Below, piece by piece: positions 31,341 through 39,741 of a stretch of 64,000 bases of DNA; the first letter of the stretch is position 1; each line of letters starts with the position of its first letter. The translations under genes were made by a program, and so were the position numbers. The notes beneath the pieces are model-generated. The model worked only from the letters and a program-made list of their open reading frames with translations, was not told the DNA's origin and did no database searches. The stretch is taken from assembly GCA_000402355.1 (NCBI GenBank), contig AQRS01000043.1, forward strand, positions 1 through 64,000, in the 5' to 3' direction. This DNA comes from Candidatus Iainarchaeum andersonii SCGC AAA011-E11 (GTDB lineage: Archaea; Iainarchaeota; Iainarchaeia; Iainarchaeales; Iainarchaeaceae).

Positions 31341-31378
31341 GGAACCAAGTAAAGCGATTTAGAATAAAAGCGTTTACC

Positions 31379-32575
31379 CTACAATAAGTGGCCCATTCTC
31401 TGTTTCTTGGTTCTCAGGTATTTCCTGTTGTACTCGTTCGCGTGCACCTTAATCGGAACTTGCGCGGTAATTTTCAATCCGAAGCCTTCCAAGGCAGCCA
31501 ATTTTTTCGGGTTGTTAGTGAGAACCCTTATGCTTGTCAAGCCCAAGTCGCAAAGAATCTGCGCGCCCGTGCCGAATTCGCGCCTGTCGCTCGGAAGCCC
31601 CAAAGCAAGGTTTGCCTCAACAGTGTCCTTGCCCTTCTCCTGCAACTCATATGCGCGCAGCTTGTTCAAAAGGCCTATTCCCCGGCCTTCGTGATGCGGA
31701 ATGTAAAGAACAACGCCTCGGCCCTCGGCATTTATCCTTTCCAGCGCAATGTGCAACTGCTCATTGCAATCACATCTCTTGCTGTGGAACACATCCCCGG
31801 TAAGGCAGGCACTATGAACCCTCACAAGAACGTTTTTTTTGCCCGCAACTTTCCCCTTCACAAGCGCGAGGTATTCGTGGTTTCCCGCAAGATCAAGGAA
31901 GCCGACAGCCTTGAAATCCCCGAAATCGGTAGGAAGGTTGGCCTCCGCAATGCGCTTAATCTGCAGGCCTTTCCTCAGCCTGTACTGAATCAAATCCTTC
32001 AAAGTCACGAGCTTCAGCGAGTGCTTCTTGGCAAACTTCCGGAGTTCGGGAAGGCGCGCCATGGAGCCGTCAGCATTCATTATCTCGCAAATCACCGCAA
32101 CGGGCTTTAATTTCGCGAGCTTCACCAAATCAATTGCCCCCTCGGTATGCCCGGCCCTCTGCAGAACGCACCCTTCCTTTGAAACCAGGGGAAAAACGTG
32201 CCCCGGCCTGTGCAAAGACCCCGGCTTTGAAGAATCGCTGAGAATTGTTTTGATTGTCAGAAGGCGATCGCTGATGCTTATTCCTGTGGAGGTCCCCACG
32301 GCATCGACCGAAACAGTGAAAGGCGTTTCAAACTTGTCCTTGTTCTGGGTCATACGCGGCAAATCCAATTGAAGCGCCTTTTCCTGTGTAATCGGGACGC
32401 AAATCAGGCCGCGCGCTTCACGCGCCATGAAATTCAGGTGCTCCGCGGTAACCTTTTCCGCCGCAATAACCAAATCACCCTCGTTCTCGCGCGACTCGTC
32501 ATCCACCATGACAACCATTCCGCCCTTGGCAAGGGCACTTGCGGCGCTTTCAACTGAATCGAATTTAAAACCCAT
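31379..32575 (-). CDS. ribBA: Bifunctional DHBP synthase / GTP cyclohydrolase II
   Basis: This 398-residue fusion makes both riboflavin precursors. The N-terminal RibB half has DDESRENEGDLVIAAEKV and HRPGHVFPLVSKEGCVLQRAGHTE, the metal and substrate sites. The C-terminal RibA half has VRVHSACLTGDVFHSKRCDC, holding part of the zinc cysteines, and HHEGRGIGLLNKLRAYELQ. It ends in a standard NKRYLRTKKQRMGH tail. Bifunctional RibBA of this bacterial type is unusual in archaea, which mostly use separate RibB and ArfA, so transfer from bacteria is likely. The start is 32575 (MGFKFDSVE). Confidence 0.92.
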   Translation of the reverse strand: MGFKFDSVESAASALAKGGMVVMVDDESRENEGDLVIAAEKVTAEHLNFMAREARGLICVPITQEKALQLDLPRMTQNKDKFETPFTVSVDAVGTSTGISISDRLLTIKTILSDSSKPGSLHRPGHVFPLVSKEGCVLQRAGHTEGAIDLVKLAKLKPVAVICEIMNADGSMARLPELRKFAKKHSLKLVTLKDLIQYRLRKGLQIKRIAEANLPTDFGDFKAVGFLDLAGNHEYLALVKGKVAGKKNVLVRVHSACLTGDVFHSKRCDCNEQLHIALERINAEGRGVVLYIPHHEGRGIGLLNKLRAYELQEKGKDTVEANLALGLPSDRREFGTGAQILCDLGLTSIRVLTNNPKKLAALEGFGLKITAQVPIKVHANEYNRKYLRTKKQRMGHLL

Positions 32576-32633
32576 GAGACCCACTATTAATGAACCCCGC
32601 AACAATTACTTAAAAGCGTTACGATTAACAAAA

Positions 32634-33005
32634 ATGAGTAAGGTGTTTTCCGTGGCAGAATCAAAGCATTATGCAAGGGCTCCGAAAATAAGCGAGCTGA
32701 AGCGCGACATTAAAGGCGGCGTTGATGAATTGCGCATGCCAAAGAGCGCGTTCGAACGCATGAGCTTCTCGGCAAGGGCAATGGTAAAGGAAAAGAACGT
32801 GAATATGCTCCTTGAAAGCGCGCGCGGCAGGCCTATCGGCATTCCCGTGCAGAAAATGGCGGAAATAATAGAGCTCCATCGCGACCACAGGACCTTCCGC
32901 GAAATAGAGAAAATCACGGGAATCCCGAAGAGCACGGCGCATTATTTGATTGCGTATGCGGAGCGGCAGAAAATCCGCGAAGGAAACAAAATAGTTTATT
33001 TGTAG
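32634..33005 (+). CDS. Helix-turn-helix protein, unknown family
   Basis: This 123-residue protein has a C-terminal helix-turn-helix (RTFREIEKITGIPKSTAHYLI). The basic N-terminal 70 residues contain ISELKRDIKGGVDELRMPKS. A TTAAAAG box lies about 25 bases before the ATG at 32634, fitting a leaderless start divergent from ribBA. It could regulate ribBA, but only position suggests this. Confidence 0.6.
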   Translation: MSKVFSVAESKHYARAPKISELKRDIKGGVDELRMPKSAFERMSFSARAMVKEKNVNMLLESARGRPIGIPVQKMAEIIELHRDHRTFREIEKITGIPKSTAHYLIAYAERQKIREGNKIVYL

Positions 33006-33108
33006 AGGCTCGCACCGGCAACGTGGTCCGCAAAGTAATTAAACTCTTTAGAACACACTTTTGATAAATAGCGCGAAAAATAACGCTTTTTAAGGAAGGC
33101 GATTCAAT

Positions 33109-33387
33109 ATGTTAGATATGGAAAAACAAAAGGTTCGCATAAGGAAAGTGCCAATGAACAAAGACGGGCGAATAGAAATCCCGGAAGACGTCAGAAAACA
33201 CCTTAAACTAGGGACAGAGAAACCTCTTGTGCTGATTGAGGGGGATGACGAAATAATAATCAGGCGGGAATACGTGCCTGCAAAGAAAAAGGAAAAAGCA
33301 TTCTGGGAAAACCTCTCGGAAGCCGCGCTGGAAAGCGCCTGGGGAACCGAGGATGAGGTATGGGATGAAATAGCCAAAGGGGCATGA
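33109..33387 (+). CDS. MazE-like (AbrB-fold) antitoxin
   Basis: This 92-residue protein has a swapped-hairpin AbrB core (KDGRIEIPEDVRKHLKLG, then KPLVLIEGDDEIIIRR) and an acidic C-terminal tail (ESAWGTEDEVWDEI) that would occupy the MazF active site. It overlaps mazF by ATGA. A TTTTTAAGG box precedes it by roughly 20 bases. ATG 33109 is used; 33118 is an alternative. Confidence 0.82.
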   Translation: MLDMEKQKVRIRKVPMNKDGRIEIPEDVRKHLKLGTEKPLVLIEGDDEIIIRREYVPAKKKEKAFWENLSEAALESAWGTEDEVWDEIAKGA

Positions 33388-33812
33388 GACCCATGGAACA
33401 ACAGGAAATCATATGGGTGCGTTTCCCTTACTCGGATTTTTCACAGCAAAAAACAAGGCCAGCGCTCATAGTCTCTAACAACAATTACAACGAGAAAGCA
33501 AATGACATCGTAATCTGCGCGATAACTTCAAACACAGAACAAACACCTTACTCTGTTCTGATAGATCAACATGATATTTCACGCGGCACCCTAAAAATAC
33601 CCTGCAAAATAAGGGCAGACAAGATAATTCAGATAAACAAAAAATTCGCTTTCAAGGCATTTGCAAAACTGGGAGGCGAAAAGTTCAACGAAGTAACCAA
33701 TCAACTTGCAGAACTGATTTCGAAAAAGCCGCGACCCCCAAAAAGCCTGTTTGGAGCGCACCCTGAAATGAAAAAGTTCAAAAGGGACAAGAGCGACTTT
33801 GGCGATATTTAA
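33384..33812 (+). CDS. MazF/PemK-family endoribonuclease toxin
   Basis: This 142-residue SH3-like MazF toxin shows the family pattern EIIWVRFPYSDFSQQKTRPA split as a beta hairpin, then LIVSNNNYNEKANDIVICAI with the catalytic arginine-proline and the conserved threonine or serine near SNTEQ. It is expected to cut mRNA at short motifs. It has an extra basic tail (KKPRPPKSLFGAHPEMKKFKRDK) of about 30 residues compared with compact MazF. It is coupled to mazE by ATGA overlap. Confidence 0.83.
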   Translation: MRPMEQQEIIWVRFPYSDFSQQKTRPALIVSNNNYNEKANDIVICAITSNTEQTPYSVLIDQHDISRGTLKIPCKIRADKIIQINKKFAFKAFAKLGGEKFNEVTNQLAELISKKPRPPKSLFGAHPEMKKFKRDKSDFGDI

Positions 33813-33869
33813 GGTTCGGCAAAAGCCCCACAAAAGGGTTAAATAGCCCAAAAACCTTTCTTTTGCTGT

Positions 33870-34190
33870 ATGGACCTGTGGGAGCAAAGGCTTTTCGAGA
33901 TGATTAAGCGCGGCCAAAAGGACCGCATCAAATACCTCAATGACCTCCACAAATCAATCATCCCTTCGCACGTGAGGCGCATACAGCAGAACGACAAAAC
34001 CGTTCTGAAAGAGCTTGTCCTGCCGCCCTGGCTGAACTGGGATTTGCTGTACGAGTGGAGCCAGCAGAGGCGCATCATGGAGAACGCGAGGGAATGCATA
34101 CTCTGCAACGAGCTCAGCGAACACGGAATGGAATTCAAGGAGAAATTCATCTGCGAAAACTGCTTCTTGAAACTCAAGAACTTGAAGTAA
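33870..34190 (+). CDS. Small zinc-ribbon protein
   Basis: The 106-residue protein is helical and basic in its first 75 residues, followed by a treble-clef or ribbon CILCNE...FICENC that would bind one zinc. A GGTTAAATAG box lies about 30 bases before the ATG. I do not recognise its family. Its position next to information-processing genes suggests a nucleic-acid or ribosome-related role, as an inference. Confidence 0.6.
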   Translation: MDLWEQRLFEMIKRGQKDRIKYLNDLHKSIIPSHVRRIQQNDKTVLKELVLPPWLNWDLLYEWSQQRRIMENARECILCNELSEHGMEFKEKFICENCFLKLKNLK

Positions 34191-34290
34191 AACTGAAAAC
34201 TACCCGAATAACGCCGTTAAAAACACATAAACCGGCAATTTCCACCAAATTGTTTAAATACAAGAAATACCGTAAAATTCACTGGTTTTC

Positions 34291-34578
34291 ATGGAGTTGG
34301 ACAGCCCATCGGAAGAACTCAGGCTCGCGCTTTTGAAGGAAGAGCTCAAGCTGAGGAAGAAGCAGCCCGAACACTGGGCAAAAACAAAATACAGGAAGTA
34401 CGCCATGCTGCTCTCGCGCACTGAAATGAAGAACCTGAACGCGGCCGAGGAAGAGGTCCGGAAAACTGCCGCAAAGCCCAGGCGCCCAAAAAAAAGGAAG
34501 CACAAGAAAACCCGGGCAAGCAAAGCGGGAAAGAAGAAACGCGGAAAAAAACCGAAAAGAAAAACAAGGAAAAAATGA
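34291..34578 (+). CDS. Lysine/arginine-rich small protein
   Basis: The 95 residues begin with an acidic helix (SPSEELRLALLKEELKLR) and end with about 40 residues that are mostly lysine and arginine with alanine, glycine and proline, like a histone-H1-type tail. This suits nonspecific DNA or RNA binding. A TTTAAATAC box lies 30 or so bases upstream. No family recognised. The coding direction is supported by the promoter and by convergence with the DHH gene. Confidence 0.6.
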   Translation: MELDSPSEELRLALLKEELKLRKKQPEHWAKTKYRKYAMLLSRTEMKNLNAAEEEVRKTAAKPRRPKKRKHKKTRASKAGKKKRGKKPKRKTRKK

Positions 34579-34608
34579 TTTTTGAATTCAATGGGCATTT
34601 CCAGAATT

Positions 34609-35616
34609 CTAAGGGTATTCCTTCAGTTCGGCATCCTTCAAATTCTTTGAATTGAATTCATGCGCAAGCGCAATGCACTTCTCAAGCACCGGCGCTATAT
34701 TATCGCCGTTCCCATTGAAGCCAGCTGCGCCCGCATGGCCTCCGCCCTCGCCCTCAAAGAACCCTTTGAGGCGGTTGAACACATCACTGGCAAGGTCGAA
34801 CTTTTTTTCCCTCAGCCATGAATTGTTCACGCGCCCGCTCACGCGTATTCTGCCCTTCTCTGCATAACCGCAGAAAGCGACATCCGCCCCGATCCTGACC
34901 AATGCGGCTGCGGAATCCGCCTCGAAAGCCCCGACATCAGAGGAAACGAAAATTGATTCCCTGGACTTGTAAATCCTGCACCTCCGCGCGGCCTTCAATG
35001 AAGCGATTTTTTGCGAGAAATCCTTTTCAACGGAGAAAAGCGAAACCAGCGAGCCGTAAGGGATTCCCGCGGCCTTCATCACTTCCGCCATTATTGAGAA
35101 GGTTTTGTGGTCCGCAACAAGGAAGCCGGCGGAATCCGTGACTATTCCCGCTGCAATGCACTCGAGCGCCTTTTTCGGGATTTTTATGCGCGATTTTTTG
35201 AGCAAAGAATAAACGAGTTCGGTCGTGGAAATGGCCTCTTTGCCCTGCAGCGAATTTTTTTCCGGAGCGAGGCGCTCCTTTTCCGGAACGTGGTGGTCAA
35301 TAAGGAATTTTTCCCCTTCGAAAGAATCGAAAGCGCTTTTCATTGTGCCGAGCATTGCGGCCTTGTTGAAGTCAAGGCAAAGAACCGCGTCAAAATTTGC
35401 CAATGAGGGGTCGATTTTGTATTCCACGCCGATTCTTTCCGCGAACGCCTTCGACGGAAGGTTCAAGTGGCCGGGTACGCCGATAATGGTTTTGGATTTT
35501 CCGTTCAGTGAAAAGTGGATTGCTGCCGCACTTGAGAATGAATCAACGTCCGCACCCGAATGCGTCAGGAGAAGGACCTTTTTTCCGTAAAGCGGAGAAA
35601 GGCTCTTCAGCGGCAT
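34609..35616 (-). CDS. DHH-DHHA1 family phosphoesterase
   Basis: This 335-residue protein has the DHH catalytic motifs HSGADVDSFSSA, CLDFNKA, FLIDHHVPE and VTDSAG, which bind manganese, and a C-terminal DHHA1 domain with GGGHAGAAGF. Archaeal members are RecJ-like or nanoRNase/pAp phosphatases that act on short RNA or DNA. The motif I histidine is followed by G-A-D-V-D rather than the common N-P-D-x-D, but both aspartates are kept. It is the last gene of the cluster that also includes prefoldin, rpoP and the exosome. Confidence 0.85.
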   Translation of the reverse strand: MPLKSLSPLYGKKVLLLTHSGADVDSFSSAAAIHFSLNGKSKTIIGVPGHLNLPSKAFAERIGVEYKIDPSLANFDAVLCLDFNKAAMLGTMKSAFDSFEGEKFLIDHHVPEKERLAPEKNSLQGKEAISTTELVYSLLKKSRIKIPKKALECIAAGIVTDSAGFLVADHKTFSIMAEVMKAAGIPYGSLVSLFSVEKDFSQKIASLKAARRCRIYKSRESIFVSSDVGAFEADSAAALVRIGADVAFCGYAEKGRIRVSGRVNNSWLREKKFDLASDVFNRLKGFFEGEGGGHAGAAGFNGNGDNIAPVLEKCIALAHEFNSKNLKDAELKEYP

Positions 35617-35621
35617 CCAGA

Positions 35622-35978
35622 TTACTCTTCCTTTTCACTTGAATTTGATTCGGCGGGCTTCTGGAATCCTTCTATGTCGGCCTTGAGCTTGTTCAGTTTG
35701 TCAAGCATTGCCTCTTCCTGCTTCTTCAGGGTTTTGACGCGCAGGTCCATTGTTTCCTTTTGTTCCTTGAGTTCCTTCTCAACCCTTTTCGCGTCGGAAA
35801 GAATGAGGATGTTTCCCGCGGCCTTGTAAACCTTCTGTTCCTTCGAGGCCTTAAGTTCGGTAATGGCTTCTTCAAGGGCCTTGGACTGTATCTCCATTGA
35901 CTGCCTCTGGTTCTCTATTGCCGAGAGCTGTATCCTGCCCCTCTCGAACTCCTGAATGGACTTGTTAACGTCTGCCAT
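35622..35978 (-). CDS. pfdB: Prefoldin beta subunit
   Basis: This 118-residue protein of two long coiled coils around a beta-hairpin (EQKVYKAAGNILI) is the archaeal prefoldin beta pattern. It forms a hexameric chaperone with an alpha subunit not present here. The C-terminus is serine- and glutamate-rich. It overlaps pcc1 by 14 bases, in the conserved rpl37ae-rpoP-pcc1-pfdB gene order of archaea. Confidence 0.9.
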   Translation of the reverse strand: MADVNKSIQEFERGRIQLSAIENQRQSMEIQSKALEEAITELKASKEQKVYKAAGNILILSDAKRVEKELKEQKETMDLRVKTLKKQEEAMLDKLNKLKADIEGFQKPAESNSSEKEE

Positions 35979-36228
35979 TTTTTGTTCCCCCCATAAAAGA
36001 AATTCCGCTGCAAAGCCCTAAGAGCCTTTCAAAAGAATGCCTTGAAGCCTTTAAAGCGCTTTCATCCAAAGCACTAATCTTGAGGTGAACAACAGTTTTA
36101 TTGGTTTTTATTGAAGTATTTGAGCGCCTTTCAAAGCCATGCTTAAGCTCAACCTTTAATGACCTTGCCGCGTTCCCCGCACTTTTCGAATCAGGAAAAT
36201 CGGCGGTTATTTCTGCCGAAGGCATCAT
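35965..36228 (-). CDS. pcc1: KEOPS complex subunit Pcc1
   Basis: The 87-residue protein matches Pcc1, the dimerisation subunit of the complex that makes the N6-threonylcarbamoyl-adenosine of tRNA. It has the ITADFPDSKSAGNAARSLKV start, KTNKTVVHLKISALDESALK strands and SRHSFERLLGL helix. ATG 36228 overlaps the rpoP stop as ATGATGA; a longer open frame upstream is only the shadow of rpoP. Confidence 0.85.
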   Translation of the reverse strand: MMPSAEITADFPDSKSAGNAARSLKVELKHGFERRSNTSIKTNKTVVHLKISALDESALKASRHSFERLLGLCSGISFMGGTKNGRR

Positions 36229-36356
36229 CTCGCCCGAATAGTTTTTGTGATAGGTTCCCTTGTTTTCGAGAAAATCTTGTACCCGCAGCCCGGGCACCTT
36301 ATGGAACCCGCAACGAGGCTCTGGACTTCCTTTCCGCATCTCAAGCATTTGTACAT
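36225..36356 (-). CDS. rpoP: DNA-directed RNA polymerase subunit P (Rpb12/Rpc10)
   Basis: This 43-residue zinc ribbon reads MYKCLRCGKEVQ, then RCPGCGYKIF and ITKTIRAR. The CxxC...CxxC pattern and the REPITKTIRA tail are diagnostic of archaeal RpoP. It lies between rpl37ae and pcc1, and both junctions are tight or overlapping. It is easily missed because of its size. Confidence 0.94.
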   Translation of the reverse strand: MYKCLRCGKEVQSLVAGSIRCPGCGYKIFSKTREPITKTIRAR

Positions 36357-36362
36357 CTTCAC

Positions 36363-36809
36363 TCAACCCCCTTCATCAACTTCTTCCGCGGCCTCTTCGG
36401 GCCCCTCTTTTTCAGCTTCCTTTTCTTTTCCGCGACTTTTCTTTGCGTCCCTTTCTCTTTTCGGTTCGGCCTCGGTTCCCCCTTCTTCCCTATTGGATTC
36501 GGATTCCATTTCCGCCTTCTGCCTCTTCTCCTCAAGCTCATTCAGGAGCCCGAAGTTCTTCTGCGAAACCATTTTCCCAATGATGCCGCCTGTGAGGGTC
36601 TGCGGGAGATACGCGCCCCCGATGAACTCGTGCCTGCACTTGGAGCAAAGGAAAATTCCCTTGCTCTGGCGCCTGACCTTCCGGGAACCGCAATTGGGGC
36701 ACAAGTGCCTCTGCACCTGCGTTGGCTCGATTTTGAGCAGCCTTTTCCTTATTCCAACGCCGTATCTCGAGCCGTAACGGCCTGTCGTGCCCACTTTCTT
36801 GAGTGCCAT
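36363..36809 (-). CDS. rpl37ae: Ribosomal protein eL43 (L37Ae) with a long charged C-terminal tail
   Basis: The first 85 residues are standard eL43: GRYGSRYGVGIRKRL, then zinc ligands CPNCGSRKVRR and CSKCRHEFIGGAY. Archaeal eL43 usually ends near there. This protein adds about 60 residues made almost only of E, K, R, A, S and G in mixed charges (EEKRQKAEMESESNREE onward). The tail would be disordered on the ribosome surface, and the frame is clean through to rpoP, 6 bases away. The role of the tail is unknown. Confidence 0.92.
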   Translation of the reverse strand: MALKKVGTTGRYGSRYGVGIRKRLLKIEPTQVQRHLCPNCGSRKVRRQSKGIFLCSKCRHEFIGGAYLPQTLTGGIIGKMVSQKNFGLLNELEEKRQKAEMESESNREEGGTEAEPKRERDAKKSRGKEKEAEKEGPEEAAEEVDEGG

Positions 36810-36828
36810 GTTATATAACCAATTCTCT

Positions 36829-37608
36829 TCACAATAACTTTCTTATTTGTTTGCTATTTTTGATTGCTGTGTCGATTGTGCCGTTTATTTCGCTTATCGT
36901 GAAAGAGCCAGAAAGGCCTTTCTGGTAAGCGCAGATGCCGTCGTCATCCATCATGCACACTGAAAAGCGCGCATTCATGGCCTTTTCCTCCGAAAGCGCC
37001 GGGTCAACAACAATCACGTTGCCGACCTTTGCGAAAGTATTCAGCACGGGCCTGCATTTCAGGGAAAGCTTGCCCTTGTACTCGCCCTTCACAACCTTGT
37101 TGTTCTCGAGCTTTGGCATCTTTGTCTCCAGCAAAGCAGCAACGGCCGCAATGCTGCACGCGTCAAAGAGGTTCCCGTCATGGTTGATTGCATAAATGTC
37201 CACAAACCCAACCCAGCAGGATTCGCCCCCGACAATGCTGAGGCCCTTGAAATCAACGGCCCCGCTTTCGCGTATTCCCCTGTCAACCACACGCGAGAGT
37301 TCAATTGCCCCTTCGCGCGGCGGGCCGAACTCAAAATCTGGGGATGCGAGCGGCAATAATTCCGCGCCCACGCTTATGCTTCCCTCGTCCGGAGAATCGG
37401 GGTATGGTTCGCCTACCATCATTTTTACTCCGGCAACAACATCTGTGTTGCCGAGCTTCACCCTTGCCGAACCATCGGCATTCTCGCCGATTCCGCGGAT
37501 TACCTCCAGTTTCCTGTACTCGTCAATTTTTCTTGAATCGCCGCGCCTTCCTTCCTTTAACTCGGCGATTACCTTGTCCACTCTCAAATCCCATAGCTGT
37601 GTGCTCAT
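36829..37608 (-). CDS. rrp42: Exosome subunit Rrp42
   Basis: This 259-residue RNase PH-fold subunit is the non-catalytic partner of Rrp41 in the archaeal exosome hexamer. Recognisable parts are DSRKIDEYRKLEVIRGIGEN, VKLGNTDVVAGVKMMVGEP and VVDPALSEEKAMNARFSVCM. It overlaps rrp41 by 4 bases and continues the rrp4-rrp41-rrp42 order. Confidence 0.94.
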   Translation of the reverse strand: MSTQLWDLRVDKVIAELKEGRRGDSRKIDEYRKLEVIRGIGENADGSARVKLGNTDVVAGVKMMVGEPYPDSPDEGSISVGAELLPLASPDFEFGPPREGAIELSRVVDRGIRESGAVDFKGLSIVGGESCWVGFVDIYAINHDGNLFDACSIAAVAALLETKMPKLENNKVVKGEYKGKLSLKCRPVLNTFAKVGNVIVVDPALSEEKAMNARFSVCMMDDDGICAYQKGLSGSFTISEINGTIDTAIKNSKQIRKLL

Positions 37609-38354
37609 TTCTCCTCAACTCCGTTTTTAGCGTACTTTGCCTTCAGGGCGTTTTTCTGCAGCTCATAAACCTGCATTATAGCTTTTTCACCAAGCGGATA
37701 CACGTCTTCCCATTCCTTCTTGGTCATTATTCCGTCCATCTGAAGCAGGACTATTTCCTTTGAATTAGGCAAAATCGCGAGCGGAATATCCACCGCGTCG
37801 GGGGCATCCTCCTCGGCCTTGTTCAAATCCACTATCATCTTTCCCCCTGCGCGCCCTATGCCCGTTCCCGCAACCATGTCGCGCATCGGGATTCCCGCGT
37901 CAGCCATTGCAACCGACGCCGCAGTCAAGGAAGCTATCCTGGAGCCCGCATCTGAATCAATCACTGCCACAATGACAACTATTTCCGTGTTCGGGAACCT
38001 TTCAACGAAAATCGCCTTTTCAAGCGCCTCGCCGCAGACCTTTGAGATTTCAATCTCGCGCCTGCTCGGCCTCGGGTTTTTCCTGTCCGGAACGCTGAAC
38101 GTGGCCATCTTGTAGTCGAACTTTATTACTGCCTTGTACGGCGAAGCAGTGTGCTTCGGCAAGCAAGGCCTTGGCCCGTGAACCGCGGCAAACACCTTGT
38201 TCTGCCCCCACTCGAGATATGCCGAACCGTCCGCGCTCGGGATTACACCCGCGCGAATCTTTATCGGCCTCAATTCCTCGACTTTCCTGCCGTCAAGCCT
38301 TTTTCCTTTTGAATCCACGTAAACTATTTTGTCTTCAGTTTTTTTTGCCATCAT
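37605..38354 (-). CDS. rrp41: Exosome catalytic subunit Rrp41
   Basis: The phosphorolytic subunit of the exosome, 249 residues. RLDGRKVEELRPI opens the RNase PH domain, RKNPRPSRREIEISKV holds phosphate- and RNA-binding arginines, and DSDAGSRIASLTAASVA and EEDAPDAVDIPLAIL contain the catalytic acidic positions. The start is ambiguous between two adjacent ATGs. It overlaps both rrp42 and rrp4 by 4 bases. Confidence 0.95.
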   Translation of the reverse strand: MMAKKTEDKIVYVDSKGKRLDGRKVEELRPIKIRAGVIPSADGSAYLEWGQNKVFAAVHGPRPCLPKHTASPYKAVIKFDYKMATFSVPDRKNPRPSRREIEISKVCGEALEKAIFVERFPNTEIVVIVAVIDSDAGSRIASLTAASVAMADAGIPMRDMVAGTGIGRAGGKMIVDLNKAEEDAPDAVDIPLAILPNSKEIVLLQMDGIMTKKEWEDVYPLGEKAIMQVYELQKNALKAKYAKNGVEEK

Positions 38355-39028
38355 TCATCACCTTCATCCATATTCTCCATGTTTCCATCATCACTCGGGG
38401 GCTGCATTTTCACGCCGCCGTTTTCCTTGTCCAAAAAATCCGTGATTCTCTGAGTAAGGCTGTCCATGTGCGCCTCGGCATTTATCTTGTTGATTGCCCT
38501 GCGCAACAGGTTCACGTCTCCGCCCTTCGCCCAAATCCTCCCGTTCCTTCCGACAATAATGTTGCTTTTCGTGCCGTTCTTCAATACGTTCAGCATCGAG
38601 CCTTCCCTTCCGATTACGCGCGGAATCTTCACGGCGGAAACCTCAATCAGTTCCCCGCCGAAGAACGAGCGTATTCCGCCCAAATCAACCTCGTTGAACT
38701 CGTTCACCTTCATCACCTTTCCGGAAATTATTGTCCCGGGCTTGAGTATTTCGCGCAGCTCCTTCTTCGAAATCCAGCTCGAGTAAAAGCTGTTTATGTC
38801 AACCTCGTAGACCGAAAACTTTTCGTCCACAATTACCCCTATTATCAGGTCGTTCTGCTCCGGCGCATATTTTCCCTCCAACGGAACAACCGACGCGAAA
38901 TCCGACTCGTCATTCACCAATCCCATTGCGTCGGAATATATTTTTCCGTCGCGTATGAAAACGTGCGAACCCAGTTTTTTCCTCTCTTCCGTTACCAATT
39001 CTCCCGGAATAACCAATCTTTTTGACAC
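38351..39028 (-). CDS. rrp4: Exosome RNA-binding cap subunit Rrp4
   Basis: The 225-residue cap protein has an N-terminal domain (RLVIPGELV), a central S1 domain (FYSSWISKKELREILKPG) and a C-terminal KH domain with IPRVIGREGSMLNVLK and IIVGRNGRIWAKG, the GxxG-type loops. It feeds RNA to the Rrp41-Rrp42 ring. It ends in a short acidic tail and lies 6 bases after the SBDS gene. Confidence 0.94.
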   Translation of the reverse strand: MSKRLVIPGELVTEERKKLGSHVFIRDGKIYSDAMGLVNDESDFASVVPLEGKYAPEQNDLIIGVIVDEKFSVYEVDINSFYSSWISKKELREILKPGTIISGKVMKVNEFNEVDLGGIRSFFGGELIEVSAVKIPRVIGREGSMLNVLKNGTKSNIIVGRNGRIWAKGGDVNLLRRAINKINAEAHMDSLTQRITDFLDKENGGVKMQPPSDDGNMENMDEGDE

Positions 39029-39034
39029 TGTTTT

Positions 39035-39736
39035 TCACCCCTTGTTTTCAAGTATCTTAGACTCAACTTCACCGTGCGTCAGGTGATTAAGCTCATTGAA
39101 CAAATCCTGCTTCGCCCCCGCGGGAATCTCGAGCATCGCAACCAGGCTCCCGTCGTTCTGCCACTCCTCCTTCTGGACGCCGTACTTGTGGAGCACGGGC
39201 GATGCCTTGCCAGCGTACTGCGCCGGAATTTTTACGGCAACGCGGAAATTCTCCATGGAAATCGGAATCAATTTCTTGATTTCCTTCAGGACTTCTGTAA
39301 TCTGCTCCTTGACGCTTTTATTAATGTCAACACTGAATTTAATCTGGTCCAATGCATTCTCAATCCTCTGCGCAGGATGCGGCGTGTTTGTCTGCGGATT
39401 GAAGGCGTTGCGCGAAATGAATGCGACAATCTCCTTCCTTTTCTTCTCCGCAATGCCATGCCTCTGCTGCGTCGTCAGCTGTACTTCGCCCTCGGAAACT
39501 ATTCTCTTCGCAATCTTTGCGATGTCGGTTGTCCCGAAAACCTTTTTCAGGCTCTCCGCATTTTTTTCCTCGCCCTTGTGCGCATCCTTGAACACCATTT
39601 CCGAAGCAAGCAGGTCATCCGTGCTCACTTCCTTGCCGTGCTTCAAATCCATTGCAAGGTCTGGGTCAACCAGAATCTCGAATTTTTCGCCTGAATGCTC
39701 AAAACGGGCAATCACGGCGTCTTCCGTACGCACCAT
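39035..39736 (-). CDS. SBDS-family ribosome maturation protein
   Basis: This 233-residue homologue of Shwachman-Bodian-Diamond protein (Sdo1) acts in late large-subunit assembly. The N-terminal FYSH domain begins EDAVIARFEHSGEKFEILVD and contains VFKDAHKGEEKNAE. The middle domain has the LTTQQRHGIAEKKRKEIVAF helix, and a ferredoxin-like C-terminal domain follows. Its place between proteasome alpha and the exosome genes is a conserved archaeal order. Confidence 0.94.
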   Translation of the reverse strand: MVRTEDAVIARFEHSGEKFEILVDPDLAMDLKHGKEVSTDDLLASEMVFKDAHKGEEKNAESLKKVFGTTDIAKIAKRIVSEGEVQLTTQQRHGIAEKKRKEIVAFISRNAFNPQTNTPHPAQRIENALDQIKFSVDINKSVKEQITEVLKEIKKLIPISMENFRVAVKIPAQYAGKASPVLHKYGVQKEEWQNDGSLVAMLEIPAGAKQDLFNELNHLTHGEVESKILENKG

Positions 39737-39741
39737 TCAAT

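Noticed and set aside
35965..36366. 133-residue protein starting at 36366
   Set aside because: Its first 46 residues are an out-of-frame reading of rpoP; the Pcc1 homology starts at 36228.
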